Of a DNA stretch of 42,873 nucleotides, positions 35,538 through 42,873 are shown in pieces. The notes below the pieces were generated by a model. It had not been told where the DNA came from. It saw only the letters and a program-made list of their open reading frames with translations, and searched no databases. Where the stretch lies: assembly GCF_004299445.1 (NCBI RefSeq), contig NZ_SCTC01000067.1:1-42873 (forward strand), written 5' to 3'. Position 1 is the stretch's first letter, and each line of letters starts with the position of its first letter. Source of the DNA: Phenylobacterium sp. GTDB lineage: Bacteria > Pseudomonadota > Alphaproteobacteria > Caulobacterales > Caulobacteraceae. A program made the position numbers and the translations under genes.

Positions 35538-35768
35538 GTCTTTCTTGTTTCTCCTTTGCAACGACGGTTTTCCCCGAAATCCCCAGTCCCGCCAAGGAGA
35601 AACGTCGGCTGGCCGACCCTGGCGGCCCGCTCCGCGCGAGTCCTTGCGCCGAACCATGAGGGACAAACAGACCGGGATCTGAAGACTTGCGGGCCGTACG
35701 GCGTTTTCGAGGCGGCGCCCCGTCCCGGAGAGCCCGCGGCGCCGGCCGTCGCCAGACTAATGGAAGAG
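35538..35768. other. Gene-free region between the double-TetR and scfR-like genes
   Basis: These 231 bases should hold the promoter of the double-TetR gene (minus strand) and the 3' end signals of the scfR-like gene. I see no convincing gene in either strand. GGCGCC occurs at both ends of a GC-rich stretch near 35714-35742, which could fold, but no T-run follows. Confidence 0.5.
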
Positions 35769-37184
35769 CTAGTTGTCCGAGAATCCGAACGGCGCGCTGG
35801 TGCGGCGAATGTCGTCCGGGAGGATCTGACGGCCGATCGGGGGCGCTGAGCGGGCGGTGCATTCGGTGCGGTGGCAAATCCGGCAGGTGACCCCAATCGG
35901 CGTCGCGTGCTCGGGTCCCTGCGGGTGGCCGTCGGTGTAGACCAGCCGCCCCGCGTGCTCGGCAGAGCAGCCCAGGGCGATAGCGCGCTCGACCCGCACC
36001 TTCCCATAGCCGCCGCCGCCCGCGGTCACCGTCCGCGCCACCGAGAAGAACTTCTGCCCGTCCGGCAGTTCCAGCCACTGCGTCACCACCTGGCGCGGCG
36101 TGCGGAAAGCCTGGTGCACGTTCCACAGCGGGCAGCCGCCGCCATGCCGCGCGAACGGGAAGCCCGCCCCGTCCAGCCGCTTGGAGATATTGCCGGCCTC
36201 GTCCACCCGGATGAAGAAGAACGGCACCCGCTCCTGCCCGGGCTTCTGCAATGTCGTGAGCCGATGGGCCACCTGCTCGAAGCTGGCCCCGAACTGCCGC
36301 GATAGCGCCTCCAGGTCGTAGCGCCGCGCCTCCACCGCACGCGCGAAGGCGGTGTAGGGCATGAGCAGGGCCGCGGCGGCGTAGCTGGACAGCGCCCGGC
36401 GCGTCAGCCGCTCGCCGCTCTCGGTGGCGAAGCTGCCGTCGGCGGCGATGGCGGCCACGTCGTCCTCGAGTTCCAGGTAGGCCAGCTGCAACGCCAGCTG
36501 GAACGTCTGGCTGGCGTTGTCCAGCTCGTCGCTGAGCAGCACTTCGCGGCGGTGACGGTCCAGCCTTCGCGTCGAGCCCACCATCACCTCCGGCGGCAGC
36601 CGGCGCACCCGCAGGCCATGGCGGGCCTTGAAGTAGCCGGCCAGGCCGTCGTGCTGAGCCACCTGCTGGGCCAGCCGCTCGGCCGCATCGTCCAGGCTGG
36701 GGAAACTGTTGCGCCGCGCCTCCAGAAACCGCCGCGACTCCGCCACCGGATCGGAAGGATCGACGCCCCCCCGCTGGCCCGCGTCGATCGCCACGCCCCG
36801 ATCGGCCAGCGCCAGCTGTTCCTCGCGATAGGCCGTGTAGAGGCGCAGGAGGGCCTCGGTCACGCCCGGGAAGTTGGTGGTGACGTCGGCGGCTTCCAGG
36901 CTGGGCAGGTCGATGTCGGCGAACATCGGGTCCTTCAGCACCGCCTGCAGCCGCGCGATGTCGTCGGCCGAGGCGTCGCCCGCCAGGGCGTCCATGTCGA
37001 TCTTGTAGGTCCGCGCCAGCCGCAGCAGCAGCTCGGCGCTGAGGGGCCGGTGATTGCGCTCGAGCAGCGCCACATAGGACGGTGAGATCTCGAGGTCCGC
37101 GGCCATGTCGGACTGGGTCAGCCCCAGGTCGCGGCGAAGGCGCCGCAGGCTGGGTCCGACATAGAGCCGGCGGTCGGCAGCCAT
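35769..37184 (-). CDS. ScfR/RamB-type transcriptional regulator (XRE HTH plus IrrE-like domain)
   Basis: This 471-residue protein has an N-terminal XRE HTH (GPSLRRLRRDLGLTQSDMAADLEISPSYVALLERNHRPLS is the region at 10-49), a middle IrrE-like domain whose metal-protease HExxH is lost (QLALQLAYLELEDD), and a C-terminal domain with CPLWNVHQAF and a Cys-rich CRICHRTECTARSAPP. This is the layout of short-chain acyl-CoA regulators such as RamB. It is divergent from aceA, fitting control of the glyoxylate shunt in response to an acyl-CoA. AGGAGG precedes the ATG, and one candidate operator half-site abuts it. Confidence 0.88.
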   Translation of the reverse strand: MAADRRLYVGPSLRRLRRDLGLTQSDMAADLEISPSYVALLERNHRPLSAELLLRLARTYKIDMDALAGDASADDIARLQAVLKDPMFADIDLPSLEAADVTTNFPGVTEALLRLYTAYREEQLALADRGVAIDAGQRGGVDPSDPVAESRRFLEARRNSFPSLDDAAERLAQQVAQHDGLAGYFKARHGLRVRRLPPEVMVGSTRRLDRHRREVLLSDELDNASQTFQLALQLAYLELEDDVAAIAADGSFATESGERLTRRALSSYAAAALLMPYTAFARAVEARRYDLEALSRQFGASFEQVAHRLTTLQKPGQERVPFFFIRVDEAGNISKRLDGAGFPFARHGGGCPLWNVHQAFRTPRQVVTQWLELPDGQKFFSVARTVTAGGGGYGKVRVERAIALGCSAEHAGRLVYTDGHPQGPEHATPIGVTCRICHRTECTARSAPPIGRQILPDDIRRTSAPFGFSDN

Positions 37185-37194
37185 CCGGGCCTCC

Positions 37195-37262
37195 TGTAAA
37201 GTCGCGGCGTGTAAGTCTTTACAACATTACAGAGAAATCTTGTAAAGTATGACAGCTAGACC
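37195..37262. promoter_or_regulatory. Repeated TGTAAAG half-sites in the scfR/aceA divergent promoter
   Basis: TGTAAAG at 37195-37201, CTTTACAA at 37217-37224 and its exact reverse complement TTGTAAAG at 37240-37247 give three copies of one motif, spaced 15-16 bases apart; a weaker CATTACAG lies at 37225-37232. GCTAGACC at 37255-37262 fits the Caulobacter -10 consensus at seven of eight positions and could be the aceA -10 box. The motif is a candidate operator for the neighbouring ScfR/RamB-type protein, acting on aceA and on its own gene. Confidence 0.6.
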
Positions 37263-37338
37263 AAGGACGCTCTCGCCGGGCGCCCGCCCCGCGGGTTACG
37301 CCGCCGCCAACTTCTCTTTCTGCCAGGGGATCCGGCGC

Positions 37339-38931
37339 ATGGCGTACCAAGACCACATCATCGAGATGGGCCAGCTCATCAAGAGCAAGGAAGGCCCCTG
37401 GGATGGCATCAGCGCCGAGTCGGTGGCGCGCATGCGTCTCCAGAACCGCTTCAAGACCGGCCTCGAGATCGCCAAGTACACCGCCGGCATCATGCGCGCC
37501 GACATGGCTGCGTACGACGCCGATCCGGCCAACTACACCCAGTCGCTGGGCTGCTGGCACGGCTTCATCGCCCAGCAGAAGCTGATCTCGATCAAGAAGC
37601 ACTTCGGCACCACCAAGCGCCGCTACATCTACCTGTCGGGCTGGATGGTCGCCGCGCTGCGCTCGGACTTCGGCCCGCTGCCCGACCAGTCGATGCACGA
37701 GAAGACCTCGGTGCCCGCGCTGATCGAAGAGATCTACACCTTCCTGAAGCAGGCCGACGCCCGTGAGTTGGGCGGCATGTTCCGCGATCTCGACGCGGCC
37801 CGCGCGGCCGGCGACAAGGCCAAGGAACAGAAGCTGATCGACGCGATCGACAACTACGAGACCCACGTCGTTCCGATCATTGCCGACATCGACGCCGGCT
37901 TCGGCAACGCGGAGGCCACCTATCTGCTGGCCAAGAAGATGATCGAGGCGGGCGCCTGCGCCCTCCAGATCGAGAACCAGGTCTCCGACGAAAAGCAGTG
38001 CGGCCACCAGGACGGCAAGGTCACGGTTCCGCACGAGGACTTCCTCGCGAAGATCCGCGCCCTGCGCTACGCCTTCCTCGAAATGGGCGTCGACAACGGC
38101 ATCATCGTCGCCCGCACCGACAGCCTGGGCGCCGGCCTGACCAAGCAGATCGCCGTCAGCACCACGCCGGGCGATATCGGCGACCAGTACAACAGCTTCC
38201 TCGACTGCGAAGAGATCGCTCCGGCCGACCTGAAGAACGGCGAAGTGATCCTGAACCGGAACGGCAAGCTGCTGCGTCCGAAGCGCCTGCCGTCCAACCT
38301 GTTCCAGTTCCGCGAAGGCACGGGGGCCGACCGCTGCGTCCTCGACTGCATCACCTCGCTGCAGAACGGCGCCGACCTGCTGTGGATCGAAACCGAAAAG
38401 CCCCACATCGAGCAGATCGCGGGCATGGTCGACCGCATCCGCGAAGTCATCCCGAACGCCAAGCTGGCCTACAACAACAGCCCGTCGTTCAACTGGACGC
38501 TCAACTTCCGCCAGCAGGTGTACGACGCCTGGAAGGCGGCCGGTAAGGACGTGTCGGCCTATAGCCGCGACGGCCTGATGAGCGTCGACTACGACGCCAC
38601 CGAGCTGGCGGCCGAGGCCGACGAGCGGATCCGCACCTTCCAGAAGGACGCGGCCAAGCGCGCGGGCATCTTCCACCACCTGATCACGCTGCCGACCTAC
38701 CACACGGCCGCGCTCTCCACCGACAACCTGGCCAAGGAGTACTTCGGCAGCCAGGGCATGCTGGGCTACGTCGCCGGCGTGCAGCGCAAGGAGATCCGCG
38801 AAGGCATCGCCTGCGTGCGTCACCAGAACATGTCGGGCTCCGACATCGGCGACGACCATAAGGAATACTTCGCCGGCGAAGCGGCCCTGAAGGCCGGCGG
38901 CGTGCACAACACGATGAACCAGTTCGCGTAA
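37339..38931 (+). CDS. aceA: Isocitrate lyase
   Basis: This 530-residue enzyme cleaves isocitrate to glyoxylate and succinate, the first step of the glyoxylate shunt. The catalytic loop is KQCGHQ instead of the E. coli-type KKCGH; with the long insertions (ISTTPGDIGDQYNSF-like region and NGEVILNRNGKL) this is the Pseudomonas-type isocitrate lyase of about 530 residues. Other signatures are ADIDAGFGNAEATYLL, IENQVSDEKQ and VARTDSLGAGL. ATG at 37339 has AGGGGA upstream; the frame is open to 37249 without similarity. A strong terminator follows. Confidence 0.96.
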   Translation: MAYQDHIIEMGQLIKSKEGPWDGISAESVARMRLQNRFKTGLEIAKYTAGIMRADMAAYDADPANYTQSLGCWHGFIAQQKLISIKKHFGTTKRRYIYLSGWMVAALRSDFGPLPDQSMHEKTSVPALIEEIYTFLKQADARELGGMFRDLDAARAAGDKAKEQKLIDAIDNYETHVVPIIADIDAGFGNAEATYLLAKKMIEAGACALQIENQVSDEKQCGHQDGKVTVPHEDFLAKIRALRYAFLEMGVDNGIIVARTDSLGAGLTKQIAVSTTPGDIGDQYNSFLDCEEIAPADLKNGEVILNRNGKLLRPKRLPSNLFQFREGTGADRCVLDCITSLQNGADLLWIETEKPHIEQIAGMVDRIREVIPNAKLAYNNSPSFNWTLNFRQQVYDAWKAAGKDVSAYSRDGLMSVDYDATELAAEADERIRTFQKDAAKRAGIFHHLITLPTYHTAALSTDNLAKEYFGSQGMLGYVAGVQRKEIREGIACVRHQNMSGSDIGDDHKEYFAGEAALKAGGVHNTMNQFA

Positions 38932-38958
38932 CCCGCGCGCCGGTTCATCATGTCCGAC

Positions 38959-38993
38959 GGGCGGCCTGGGATGTCTCGGGCCGCCCTTTTTTT
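38959..38993 (+). terminator. Intrinsic terminator of aceA
   Basis: GGGCGGCC (38959-38966) and GGCCGCCC (38979-38986) form a perfect 8-bp stem with a 12-base loop, followed by seven T residues. It separates aceA from glcB, so glcB needs its own promoter or read-through. A further short hairpin (GCATC...GATGC, 38995-39017) lies in the glcB leader. Confidence 0.93.
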
Positions 38994-39053
38994 CGCATCG
39001 CCCCCAGGGGATGATGCGACCGTTCCCAAGTTTCCAAGAGCCCGGTCCGGCCC

Positions 39054-41234
39054 ATGAACATCACGCCCCGCCTCGTCGTCGACGCCCTGCTGAAGTCCTT
39101 CGTGGAGACCGAGTTGCTTCCCGGGACCGACGTGGGCCCGCAGGCCTTCTGGTCGTCGCTGGAAGCCATCCTGGCCGACTTCACCCCCACCAACGTGGGC
39201 CTGCTGCGCCGCCGTGACGAGCTGCAGGAGAAGATCGACGCCCGCTGGAAGGCCCGCCGCGGCCAGCCCTTCGACGTCGCCGACGACACCGCCTTCCTGA
39301 AGAGCATCGGCTACCTCCTGCCCGAGCCCGCCGACTTCAAGATCGGCACCCAGAACGTCGACCCTGAGATCGCCCAGGTGGCCGGCCCGCAGCTGGTGGT
39401 GCCCGTCTCGAACGGCCGCTACGCGCTGAACGCGGCAAACGCCCGCTGGGGCAGCCTGTACGATGCGCTGTACGGCACCGACGCCCTGGAGCCGCCGACC
39501 GGCGGCAAGGGCTACGACCCCACGCGCGGCGCCAAGGTGATCGCCTACGCTCGCGCGTTCCTCGACCGGATCGCCCCTCTCACGCTGCGCAGCCACGCCG
39601 ACGCCGTCAGCTACGAGATCATCAACGGCGACTTGAACGTCCGCTTCGAGAACGGCCAGGAAGCCGGTCTCGCCACGCCTGGTCAGCTGGCGGGCTGGCG
39701 CGGCGACGCCGATGAGCCCGCCGGCGTGCTGCTCAAGCACAACGGCCTGCACGTCGAGATCCTGATCGACCGCACCCACAACATCGGCAAGGACGACCCG
39801 GCCGGCGTCGCCGACCTGCTGGTCGAGGCCGCGCTGACCGCCATCCAGGACTGCGAGGACTCGGTCGCCGCCGTCGACGCCGAGGACAAGACGAACGTCT
39901 ACCGCAACTGGCTGGGCCTGATGCGGGGCGACCTGACCGCCAGCTTCCAGAAGGGCGGAAGGACCGAGACGCGGCGTCTGGAAGACGACCGCACCTATGC
40001 CACCCCCTCTGGCAAGCCGCTGACGCTCAAGGGCCGCAGCCTGCTGCTGGTCCGCAACGTCGGCCACCACATGACCACCGACATGGTCCGCTTCGACGGC
40101 GAGCCGGTGTTCGAGACCGCTGTGGATGCGCTGATCACCGTCACCGCCGCCCTGCACGACCTCAAGGGCGCGCGGCGCAACAGCCCGGCGGGGTCGGTCT
40201 ATGTCGTGAAACCCAAGATGCACGGGCCGGACGAAGTCGCCCTGGCGGTCCGCCTGTTCGATCTGGTCGAGGACGCTCTGGGGCTGGCCCGCAACACCGT
40301 CAAGATCGGCATCATGGACGAGGAGCGCCGCACCAGCGCCAACCTCAAGGCCTGCATCGCCGCCGCCAAGGACCGGGTGGTGTTCATCAACACCGGCTTC
40401 CTCGACCGCACCGGCGACGAGATCCACACCGCCATGGAAGCCGGGCCGGTCGCCCGCAAGGACGCCATCAAGGCCGAACCCTGGCTGCCCGCCTACGAGC
40501 GCCGCAACGTCGAGATCGGCCTGGCGACCGGGTTCCAGGGCCGCGCCCAGATCGGCAAGGGCATGTGGGCCGCGCCCGACATGATGGCCGATATGCTGAA
40601 GGCCAAGATCGGCCATCCGAAGGCCGGCGCGAACACCGCCTGGGTGCCCTCGCCCACCGCCGCGGCGCTGCATGCGCTGCACTATCACGAGGTCGAGGTC
40701 CCGGCCCTGCAGGCTCAGATGGCGGCGTCGGGAACCGTGACCGGCACGGACGAACTGCTCACCCCGCCGCTGGCCAAGTCCAACTGGAGCCCGGCCGACG
40801 TGCAGCAGGAGCTCGACAACAACGCCCAGGGCATCCTGGGCTATGTGGTCCGCTGGATCGACCACGGCGTCGGCTGCTCGAAGGTGCCCGATATCCACGA
40901 CGTCGGCCTGATGGAAGATCGCGCCACCCTGCGCATCTCCAGCCAGCACATCGCCAACTGGCTTCACCACGGCGTCTGCTCCGAGGCCCAGGTGCGCGAG
41001 ACCATGGCCCGCATGGCCAAGGTGGTCGACAGCCAGAACGCCGATGACCCGGACTACACGCCCATGGCCGGCAACGAAGGCGGATCTGCCTATCAGGCGG
41101 CGCTCGATCTCGTCTTCAAGGGGCGCGAACAACCAAACGGCTACACCGAGCACATTCTCACGGCGCGGCGCCGCGAACGGAAGGCTCAGCTGGCCGCCGC
41201 CGCGAAGACGGCGAGCCCGCTGCCAGCCGAGTAG
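39054..41234 (+). CDS. glcB: Malate synthase G
   Basis: This 726-residue enzyme condenses glyoxylate with acetyl-CoA to malate. Full-length G-type protein: [16 protein letters not shown] near the N-terminus, [30 protein letters not shown], the [10 protein letters not shown] segment, [34 protein letters not shown] and [16 protein letters not shown]. Together with aceA it completes the glyoxylate shunt. The ribosome site is weak (ggtccggccc before the ATG). Converges with folE2, 11 bases apart. Confidence 0.97.
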   Translation: MNITPRLVVDALLKSFVETELLPGTDVGPQAFWSSLEAILADFTPTNVGLLRRRDELQEKIDARWKARRGQPFDVADDTAFLKSIGYLLPEPADFKIGTQNVDPEIAQVAGPQLVVPVSNGRYALNAANARWGSLYDALYGTDALEPPTGGKGYDPTRGAKVIAYARAFLDRIAPLTLRSHADAVSYEIINGDLNVRFENGQEAGLATPGQLAGWRGDADEPAGVLLKHNGLHVEILIDRTHNIGKDDPAGVADLLVEAALTAIQDCEDSVAAVDAEDKTNVYRNWLGLMRGDLTASFQKGGRTETRRLEDDRTYATPSGKPLTLKGRSLLLVRNVGHHMTTDMVRFDGEPVFETAVDALITVTAALHDLKGARRNSPAGSVYVVKPKMHGPDEVALAVRLFDLVEDALGLARNTVKIGIMDEERRTSANLKACIAAAKDRVVFINTGFLDRTGDEIHTAMEAGPVARKDAIKAEPWLPAYERRNVEIGLATGFQGRAQIGKGMWAAPDMMADMLKAKIGHPKAGANTAWVPSPTAAALHALHYHEVEVPALQAQMAASGTVTGTDELLTPPLAKSNWSPADVQQELDNNAQGILGYVVRWIDHGVGCSKVPDIHDVGLMEDRATLRISSQHIANWLHHGVCSEAQVRETMARMAKVVDSQNADDPDYTPMAGNEGGSAYQAALDLVFKGREQPNGYTEHILTARRRERKAQLAAAAKTASPLPAE

Positions 41235-41245
41235 CCGCGAGGGGT

Positions 41246-42049
41246 CTAGGCGGCGCCTGCACCCTCCATCCAGGCGTAGGCAGAATGGTTGTGGATTGAC
41301 TCGAAGTTCTCGGAAGAGACCTCGTAGCGGCTCACGCGCGGGTCGTCGGACAACCGGGTCGCGACGTCGCGCACCAGGTCCTCGACGAACTTCGGATTCT
41401 CATAGGCGCGCTCGGTGACATATTTCTCGTCGGCCCGCTTCAGGAGCCCCCAGAGTTCGCAGGAGGCGGCGTCCTCGGCGATCCGGATCAGGTCGTCGGG
41501 CAGCATGCGGACTCCCTGCGCCAGTGAAGCTGTGATCGTGATGTGGCTCCGCTGGTTATGGGCGCCGTACCGCGAGATCGTCTTCGAACAGGGGCAGAGG
41601 CTGGTGACGGGCGCTGTCACGGACAGGCTCACCGTCGTGCGGCCGTCAACGTGCTCGGCGATCAGGCGCGCGCGGTAGTCCATGAGACTGGAAATGCCGG
41701 AGACTGGCGCCTGCTTGGTCAGGAAGATCGGCGCCGAGAACGAAAGGTAACCGCCGTCCGCGTCCAGCAGGTCGAGCATTTCATCCATCAGGGCCGGCAG
41801 GCTCGCGCTGTCGAGCGGCTGCCTAAGGTCCTGGAGCAGGGCGACGAACCGCGACATGTGCGTGCCCTTCTGCTCGGCCGGCAAGGCGACGTACATTTCC
41901 ACCTCGGCCACGGTGGGGCAGGGACCTTGCCCGGTGAGCAGGGCGACGGGGTGGGTCACACCGCGCACGCCGACGCGCTGAATGGGCTGTCCGCGCCGGT
42001 CGGCGCTGGCCTGGACGTCGGGAAGGTCGGTGGGCGCAAAGGCGTTCAT
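41246..42049 (-). CDS. folE2: GTP cyclohydrolase FolE2 (type IB)
   Basis: This 267-residue enzyme makes 7,8-dihydroneopterin triphosphate from GTP, the first step of folate and pterin synthesis. The conserved VTSLCPCSKTIS (149-159; Cys152 and Cys154), YGAHNQRS with His164, KGTHMSRF and the C-terminal SENFESIHNHSAYAW are FolE2 signatures. FolE2 is metal-promiscuous and often Zur-controlled, but no Zur box was recognised here. Instead it is divergent from a CarH/LitR-type light regulator, with two palindromes in the shared 64-base promoter. Light induction is inferred. Confidence 0.93.
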   Translation of the reverse strand: MNAFAPTDLPDVQASADRRGQPIQRVGVRGVTHPVALLTGQGPCPTVAEVEMYVALPAEQKGTHMSRFVALLQDLRQPLDSASLPALMDEMLDLLDADGGYLSFSAPIFLTKQAPVSGISSLMDYRARLIAEHVDGRTTVSLSVTAPVTSLCPCSKTISRYGAHNQRSHITITASLAQGVRMLPDDLIRIAEDAASCELWGLLKRADEKYVTERAYENPKFVEDLVRDVATRLSDDPRVSRYEVSSENFESIHNHSAYAWMEGAGAA

Positions 42050-42067
42050 GGCGGTTCCTGCGATCTA

Positions 42068-42112
42068 TTGTCCTGGACAAACTAGAGCCGAAGTGAGAAA
42101 TGTCCAGGACAA
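42068..42112. promoter_or_regulatory. Twin palindromic operators in the folE2/carH divergent promoter
   Basis: TTGTCCTGGACAA (42068-42080) and TGTCCAGGACA (42101-42111, flanked by A on both sides) are the same palindrome, TGTCC-n-GGACA. Their centres (42074 and 42106) are 32 bases apart, close to three helical turns. Both lie within the 64 bases between the two start codons, one next to each. This is the arrangement expected of an autoregulating MerR-type repressor controlling both genes. Confidence 0.65.
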
Positions 42113-42113
42113 G

Positions 42114-42873
42114 ATGAGTACGCTATCCAAAACCCCCGCGGCCCCGACGGTCTCGATAGGCGAAGCCGAGCGTCGTAGCGGCGTCGCCAAAGAGACCCTG
42201 CGCGTGTGGGAGCGTCGGTATGGCTTTCCCGCGCCTTGCCGGGATGCGGCGGGCGATCGCGTCTACAGCACCGAGGACGTTGAAAAGCTGAGACTCATGA
42301 AAGGCTTGATCGACCTCGGAGAGCGGCCGGCGAAGCTGGCGCCTCTGTCGCTCGAGGCGCTGTCCGCACGTTTCCCGGCGTCGGGGAGGATTCATGACGG
42401 CAGCCTCGGCGTGTGGGTGGAAGATGCACTCGACCGCCTGCGCCGGCACGACGTCGACGGGCTGCGCGACCTCATGCAGTCGGCGATCTACGCGCAGGGC
42501 CTCAGCCGTTTTGTCCAGGACAGCGTTTCGCCCCTGACCCACGCGATTGGGGAAGCCTGGTATGGCGGCCGGCTGAACATCTACGAGGAACACCTCTTCA
42601 CGGAACAACTGGTCCGCGTCCTGCGCGGGGCGATCGAGGGGCTGCCGCGGCCCGCAGCCGCTCGGCCGCGGGTGTTGATGACAACCGTGCCCGGCGAACC
42701 GCACGCCCTGGGCCTTCTCATGGCGGAATGCCTGCTGACCCTCGGTGGAGCGCGCTGCTTCTCGCTGGGAACCGAGACGCCGCCTGAGCAGATCGTCGAA
42801 GCGGCGGAAGCCTACGGCGCAGATGTCGTGGCCTTGTCATTCTCGGCGATGATCCCCGCCGCCACCGCGCAGG
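42114..42873 (+). CDS. MerR-family regulator with B12-binding domain, CarH/LitR-type photoreceptor (3' end missing)
   Basis: The frame is open from the ATG at 42114 to the end of the window, giving 253 residues. Residues 12-75 are a MerR HTH (ERRSGVAKETLRVWERRYGFP), 100-180 a helical bundle and 185 onward a cobalamin-binding Rossmann domain. Trp149 followed by nine residues and Glu159-His160 is the Wx9EH light-sensing motif of CarH, and Glu195-Pro-His197-Ala-Leu-Gly200 is its ExHxxG B12-ligand motif. CarH/LitR proteins bind adenosylcobalamin in the dark and repress; light destroys the Co-C bond and releases DNA. Divergent from folE2. Confidence 0.85.
   Translation, partial: MSTLSKTPAAPTVSIGEAERRSGVAKETLRVWERRYGFPAPCRDAAGDRVYSTEDVEKLRLMKGLIDLGERPAKLAPLSLEALSARFPASGRIHDGSLGVWVEDALDRLRRHDVDGLRDLMQSAIYAQGLSRFVQDSVSPLTHAIGEAWYGGRLNIYEEHLFTEQLVRVLRGAIEGLPRPAAARPRVLMTTVPGEPHALGLLMAECLLTLGGARCFSLGTETPPEQIVEAAEAYGADVVALSFSAMIPAATAQ

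Noticed and set aside
35556..35849. Short plus-strand frame between the TetR and ScfR-like genes
   Set aside because: No ribosome site or recognisable domain, and it runs into the antisense of the ScfR-like gene.
37249..37338. N-terminal extension of isocitrate lyase
   Set aside because: The extra 30 residues do not resemble the family, lie in the promoter/operator region, and the ATG at 37339 has a good ribosome site.

Overview
The window is a high-GC alphaproteobacterial chromosome segment, most likely from the Caulobacteraceae (Caulobacter or Phenylobacterium type). The main clues are a zauP-zapA pair of the Caulobacter kind, a DUF1465/RcdA-type gene beside a DUF1192 gene and rpmE, a tkt...gap-pgk-fba cluster, PEPxxWA-CTERM proteins, and promoters that resemble the Caulobacter housekeeping consensus. 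The genus assignment is inference. I see no phage, insertion sequence, CRISPR array, tRNA or rRNA, and no stretch longer than about 250 bases without a gene or recognisable element.

Region 1 (1-11900) is central metabolism and housekeeping. It holds the end of a serine hydrolase, a desaturase, zauP-zapA (minus strand) divergent from tkt, purT (preceded by a two-hairpin repeat), a TerC-type membrane protein, a DUF465 protein, an ArsR/SdpR-like repressor with its membrane partner, a secreted DUF6491-like protein, and then gap-pgk-fba.

Region 2 (11900-20900) is more accessory: a NarL-type response regulator facing a hybrid histidine kinase, three tandem paralogous PEP-CTERM HAF-repeat surface proteins, a SnoaL-like protein, an AraC regulator and an MHS-family transporter with a large extra loop.

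Region 3 (20900-29800) holds bfr and bfd with Fur-box-like sites, a 48-residue membrane protein and thiE, a GFA-family protein, suhB and a glycerophosphodiesterase, a lipid-type ABC exporter divergent from rpmE, the DUF1465 (rcdA) and DUF1192 genes, a quinone oxidoreductase and a small membrane protein.

Region 4 (29800-42873) holds a GPH sugar transporter, a sulfatase translationally coupled to a GST-like gene, a double-TetR regulator, an ScfR/RamB-type regulator divergent from aceA with glcB beyond it (glyoxylate shunt), and folE2 divergent from a truncated CarH/LitR-type B12-binding MerR regulator. The shared folE2/carH promoter carries two near-identical palindromes. This suggests light- and B12-controlled pterin/folate synthesis and is the most interesting regulatory arrangement in the window, followed by the triplicated surface-protein genes.
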